NCBI GenBank assembly: GCA_946008205.1 | Contig: CAMGAZ010000070.1 | Location: 1 to 7,155, forward strand | DNA: 7,155 bases | DNA from: an uncultured Clostridium sp. | Lineage (GTDB): Bacteria > Bacillota > Clostridia > TANB77 > CAG-508 | Direction: 5' to 3' | Shown: positions 5,075-7,155 of the stretch, one piece after another | Position numbering within the stretch: the first letter of the stretch is position 1 | How the letters are laid out: the number at the start of each line of letters is the position of its first letter | Notes under the pieces: generated by a model | Told to the model about the DNA's origin: nothing | Database searches by the model: none | The model's input: only the letters and a program-made list of their open reading frames with translations | Position numbers and translations under genes: made by a program

Positions 5075-5383
5075 AAGAAATTAAGAAAAGGCGATACAGT
5101 TAAAGTTTTATCAGGAAATGATAAAGGAAAAACTGGAGAAATTTTAGAAATAATACCAAAAACAGAAAAAATAATTGTTAAAGGTATAAATATAAGAAAA
5201 AAGAGTGTTAAGCCAAGAAGACAAGGCGAACAAGGAGGAATAATTCCTTCAGAAGCTAGCATACATAGCAGTAAAGTAGCTTTAGTATGCCCAAAATGTG
5301 GAAAGGCAACTAGAGTAGGATATCTAGTAGAAAAAGATGAAAAAGTACGTGTATGTAAAAAATGCGGAGCTAAAATAAAATAA
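5018..5383 (+). CDS. rplX: 50S ribosomal protein L24, 5' end disrupted by repeat copy 2
   Basis: L24 is an early 50S assembly protein that binds the 5' region of 23S rRNA. Genuine L24 sequence begins at about 5078: KLRKGDTVKVLSGNDKGKTG (a KOW motif), then KGINIRKKSVKPRRQ, GGIIPSEASIHSSKVALVCP, and a zinc ribbon with cysteines at residues 91, 94, 113 and 116 counted from 5018. Family members normally start with Met a few residues before the KGDTV motif. Here that position reads AAG AAA with no ATG, GTG or TTG. The nearest in-frame starts are ATG at 5045 and TTG at 5018, both inside repeat copy 2 and neither with a Shine-Dalgarno sequence. Translation from them would add a foreign N-terminus (MSKLIKKSSMCKKHISGIF). 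The body of the gene is intact; the start given is only the outer open-frame limit. rplE follows after 27 nt. Confidence 0.8.
   Translation: MSKLIKKSSMCKKHISGIFKKLRKGDTVKVLSGNDKGKTGEILEIIPKTEKIIVKGINIRKKSVKPRRQGEQGGIIPSEASIHSSKVALVCPKCGKATRVGYLVEKDEKVRVCKKCGAKIK
5033..5074. other. A6/T-rich hairpin of repeat copy 2, covarying with copy 1
   Basis: A6 (5033-5038) and a T-rich run (5068-5074) flank CC (5040-5041)/GG (5066-5067), a small internal loop, and a perfect 7-bp stem AATGTGC (5044-5050)/GCACATT (5056-5062) with an AAAAA loop. In copy 1 the matching apical stem is CGTAC/GTACG. Differences on one arm are matched on the other, so the paired structure is kept while the sequence changes. The only ATG close to the rplX coding region (5045) lies inside this stem. 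Confidence 0.65.
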
Positions 5384-5390
5384 GTAAAGG

Positions 5391-5398
5391 AAGGAGGT
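5391..5398 (+). promoter_or_regulatory. Ribosome binding site of the damaged rplE
   Basis: AAGGAGGT at 5391-5398 is a full-strength Shine-Dalgarno sequence 12 nt before the ATG at 5411. It shows that the 5' end of rplE is regular and that the lesion in that gene is internal only. No comparable site precedes rplX or the downstream rplE fragment. Confidence 0.85.
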
Positions 5399-5410
5399 CT
5401 ATAAAGACTT

Positions 5411-5825
5411 ATGGAAATATTAAAAGAACAATATGAAAAAGAAGTTGTACCAGCTTTAATGAAAAAGTTTAATTATAAATCAGTAATGGAAGTTCCAAAG
5501 CTTGATAAAATAGTTATAAACATTGGTTTAGGTGCCAATAGGATGCAAAGTTACATTAAGAAAAGGAAAAATGTATGATTTCGCAAACAAATTATTTAAT
5601 GTAGCACTTCCAAGAGTAAGAGATTTTAGAGGAGTACCATCAAATTCTTTTGACGGTAGAGGAAATTATTCTATGGGAATAAAAGAGCAATTAATATTCC
5701 CTGAAATAGAATATGAAAAAGTAGATAAGGTAAGAGGAATGGATATAATCTTTGTAACTACTGCTAAATCTGATGAGGAAGCAAAAGAGTTATTAAAATT
5801 ATTAGGAATGCCATTTAAAAACTAA
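5411..5825 (+). pseudogene. rplE: 50S ribosomal protein L5, internal deletion plus frameshift
   Basis: L5 binds 5S rRNA in the central protuberance and contacts the P-site tRNA. The 5' part (5411 to about 5533) encodes a normal N-terminus: MEILKEQYEKEVVPALMKKF, NYKSVMEVPKLDKIVINIGL, G. The frame then changes; read on from 5411 it stops at 5576-5578 after 55 residues. The rest of L5 resumes in another frame from about 5533: PIGCKVTLRKGKMYDFANKL, FNVALPRVRDFRGVPSNSFD, KEQLIFPEIEYEKVDKVRGM, ending LLKLLGMPFKN at 5825. The halves total about 138 residues against about 179 usual, so roughly 41 residues are missing (the region with the ITGQKP, TKAKKSIANFK and REG motifs in homologues), including the tRNA-contacting loop. 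The frame relation implies a deletion of 3n+2 nt, about 125 nt. The GTG at 5532 has no ribosome binding site. Real loss or assembly error cannot be told apart here. Confidence 0.9.
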
Positions 5826-5872
5826 TTATCAGAAGAGATACTGGGATAAAGATTTAAGAAAGGAGAAAGCTG

Positions 5873-6058
5873 ATGGCTAAGAAATCTTTAAAAGTTAAGC
5901 AAGCAAGACCACAAAAATATAAGACAAGAGAATATAATAGATGCAAACTATGTGGAAGACCACATGCTTATATCAGAAAATATGGGGTTTGCCGTGAGTG
6001 CTTTAGAAAATTAGCACATGATGGCGAAATTCCAGGAGTAAAAAAAGCAAGTTGGTAA
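5873..6058 (+). CDS. rpsN: 30S ribosomal protein S14, zinc-binding type
   Basis: S14 sits in the 30S head near the A-site and is assembled late. The protein has 61 residues, the length of the zinc type (rpsN1/rpsZ style) rather than the roughly 100-residue zinc-free type. The four zinc ligands are present as two CxxC pairs, C24/C27 and C40/C43, within RCKLCGRPHAYIRKYGVCRE. It ends GEIPGVKKASW, characteristic of this form. The ATG at 5873 is preceded by AAAGGAG at 5859-5865. The 47-nt gap after rplE holds only the leader and binding site. Zinc-type S14 at this locus is the usual arrangement in Bacillota. Confidence 0.98.
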   Translation: MAKKSLKVKQARPQKYKTREYNRCKLCGRPHAYIRKYGVCRECFRKLAHDGEIPGVKKASW

Positions 6059-6110
6059 TACTTTGCAATGTTAAATTATGAATTGATATGAAGGAGGGAA
6101 AAGAAAAAAT

Positions 6111-6512
6111 ATGGTTACTACAGACCCAATAGCAGATATGCTAACAAGAATTAGAAATGCTAGCAGTTCAAAGCATAAAACTGTTGACATTCCATCTTCA
6201 AATATGAAACTTGCAATAGCAAAAATATTATTAGAAGAAGGATATATCAAATCTTTTGAAGAAATAAAAGAAACAAATAATCAAGGTGTAATAAGAATTA
6301 CAATAAAATATACAGAAAAGGGTAAGACAGTAATAGATGGACTAAAAAGGATAAGTAAACCTGGATTAAGAGTTTATGCATCTAAGGATGAATTACCAAA
6401 AGTATTAAACGGATTAGGAATCGCTTTAATTTCAACATCTAAAGGAATAATGACAGACAAACAAGCAAGAGAAGCTGGTTTAGGTGGAGAAGTTCTAGCA
6501 TATGTTTGGTAG
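6111..6512 (+). CDS. rpsH: 30S ribosomal protein S8
   Basis: S8 is a primary 16S rRNA-binding protein organising the central domain; in Escherichia coli it also represses spc operon translation by binding the mRNA near the rplE start. The protein has 133 residues, standard length. It starts MVTTDPIADMLTRIRNASSS, continues through VDIPSSNMKLAIAKILLEEG, and ends with STSKGIMTDKQAREAGLGGE and VLAYVW, the conserved RNA-binding C-terminus. The ATG at 6111 is preceded by AAGGAGG (6091-6097) with 13 nt spacing, slightly long. The 52-nt gap after rpsN shows no other signal. If autoregulation like that of E. coli exists here, its target area near rplX-rplE is the damaged region; this is inference. Confidence 0.98.
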   Translation: MVTTDPIADMLTRIRNASSSKHKTVDIPSSNMKLAIAKILLEEGYIKSFEEIKETNNQGVIRITIKYTEKGKTVIDGLKRISKPGLRVYASKDELPKVLNGLGIALISTSKGIMTDKQAREAGLGGEVLAYVW

Positions 6513-6542
6513 AAAATAAGACAAGAAGGAGGGAAAACAAAC

Positions 6543-7082
6543 ATGTCAAGAGTAGGAAATATGCCTATTACAGTACCTGCTGGTGTTGAAGTAAAAATAG
6601 AAGGAAACCACATTACTGTAAAAGGACCTAAGGGAAGTCTTGAAAGAGACATACATCCAAATATGAAAGTAGAATTAGATGGAAATGAAATTAAAGTTTC
6701 AAGACCAGATGATACAAATACAAATAAAAGTTTACACGGAACAACAAGAGCTTTAATACATAACATGGTTGAAGGTGTTGTTAACGAATTTAAAGTTGAA
6801 TTAGAAATAAACGGAGTTGGTTATAGAGCTCAAAAACAAGGAAACAAACTAGTAATGAGTTTAGGATATTCTCATCCAGTAGAGATGGAAGCTCCTGCAG
6901 GAATAACATTTGATTTAACAGATGCTAACCATATAGTAGTTAGAGGAATTGACAAAGAATTAGTTGGTCAAACAGCTAACGAAGTAAGAGCTAAACGTCC
7001 ACCAGAAGTTTATAGAGGAAAAGGAATTAAATATGCTACTGAGCATATTAGACGTAAGGAAGGTAAGGCTGGTAAAAAATAA
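6543..7082 (+). CDS. rplF: 50S ribosomal protein L6
   Basis: L6 binds helix 97 of 23S rRNA near the sarcin-ricin loop and helps form the factor-binding region. The protein has 179 residues, the normal size, made of two similar alpha/beta domains: the first with SRVGNMPITVPAGVEV and ITVKGPKGSLERDIHP, the second with INGVGYRAQKQGNKLVMSLG and HIVVRGIDKELVGQTANEVR. The C-terminus RPPEVYRGKGIKYATEHIRR is diagnostic. The ATG at 6543 follows AAGGAGG at 6526-6532 with 10 nt spacing. The gene is intact. Its stop is followed within 3 nt by repeat copy 3, where the rplR leader would normally be. Confidence 0.98.
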   Translation: MSRVGNMPITVPAGVEVKIEGNHITVKGPKGSLERDIHPNMKVELDGNEIKVSRPDDTNTNKSLHGTTRALIHNMVEGVVNEFKVELEINGVGYRAQKQGNKLVMSLGYSHPVEMEAPAGITFDLTDANHIVVRGIDKELVGQTANEVRAKRPPEVYRGKGIKYATEHIRRKEGKAGKK

Positions 7083-7085
7083 TTC

Positions 7086-7155
7086 TAAACTTCGTTTAAA
7101 TTAATTGTTTAGAGTTGTTAGAATAGCTTAATAAAAACAATTATAAACGAGTATT
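7086..7155. repeat. Intergenic repeat element copy 3, cut by the window end
   Basis: TAAACTTCGT (7086-7095) is the same left signature as in copy 2 and starts 3 nt after the rplF stop. The last 11 bases AAACGAGTATT (7145-7155) match 1250-1260, which in copy 1 precedes the right end. Copy 3 lacks the A6/T6 hairpin and the 25-nt direct repeats, so it is either a short internal-deletion form or a divergent relative. It contains overlapping inverted repeats: ATTCTAA (7082-7088)/TTAGAAT (7118-7124), CTAAAC (7085-7090)/GTTTAG (7107-7112), and TAATTGTTT (7102-7110)/AAACAATTA (7135-7143). These share bases, so not all can form at once. Confidence 0.6.

Noticed and set aside
5532..5825. Independent small gene starting at GTG 5532
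   Set aside because: Its protein is simply the C-terminal half of L5 and the GTG is formed at the deletion junction; there is no Shine-Dalgarno sequence. Treated as part of the broken rplE.
5411..5825. Programmed frameshifting or an intron as explanation for rplE
   Set aside because: About 41 conserved residues are missing from the DNA itself, so neither a ribosomal frameshift nor splicing could restore L5; there is also no inserted sequence and no slippery site at the junction.
1003..7155. CRISPR array or phage-defence system
   Set aside because: Repeats are few, irregularly spaced, of different lengths and kilobases apart, and no Cas, nuclease, transposase or other accessory gene is present; all intact genes encode ribosomal proteins.

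Overview
The window is a stretch of the conserved S10-spc ribosomal protein cluster of a low-GC, Gram-positive-type bacterium (Bacillota, probably a Clostridia-like lineage). Pointers are the very AT-rich codon use, strong AAGGAGG-type ribosome binding sites before almost every gene, a zinc-type S14 with two CxxC pairs, an L24 with a C-terminal CxxC/CxxC zinc ribbon, and the classical gene order. All genes are on the + strand. I cannot name a genus from the sequence.

Layout: the last codons of a gene that should be rplC (1-9), then rplD, rplW, a 322-base gap, rplB, rpsS, rplV, rpsC, rplP, rpmC, rpsQ (S10 part), then rplN, rplX, rplE, rpsN, rpsH, rplF (spc part). rplR, rpsE and the rest should lie to the right. 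Genes are packed with 1-nt TAATG overlaps (rplD/rplW, rpsC/rplP), a 14-nt overlap (rplP/rpmC), or short gaps that hold little more than a ribosome binding site. The products build the 50S (L4, L23, L2, L22, L16, L29, L14, L24, L5, L6) and 30S (S19, S3, S17, S14, S8) subunits from a presumed common transcript.

The packing is broken by a family of non-coding repeats. Three related elements begin 3-9 nt after a stop codon (rplW, rplN, rplF) with the signature TAAMCTTCGT. Copy 1 fills the rplW-rplB gap and seems complete: left end, A6/T6-flanked hairpin, 25-nt internal direct repeats, and a right end inverted relative to the left. Copy 2, after rplN, has the left end and a hairpin at the same spacing, whose stem differs from copy 1 by paired changes; it then runs straight into rplX. 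Copy 3, after rplF, has the left signature and the start of a right end and is cut by the window edge.

Two genes that should be essential look damaged within about 460 nt of each other. rplX has lost a recognisable ribosome binding site and start codon where copy 2 abuts it. rplE (L5) has an internal deletion of about 125 nt that removes some 41 residues and shifts the frame. Either these are assembly or sequencing artefacts near structured repeats, or the cell has unusual compensation such as second gene copies. This pair of lesions together with the repeat family is the part of the window worth a second look; everything else is an ordinary ribosomal operon.
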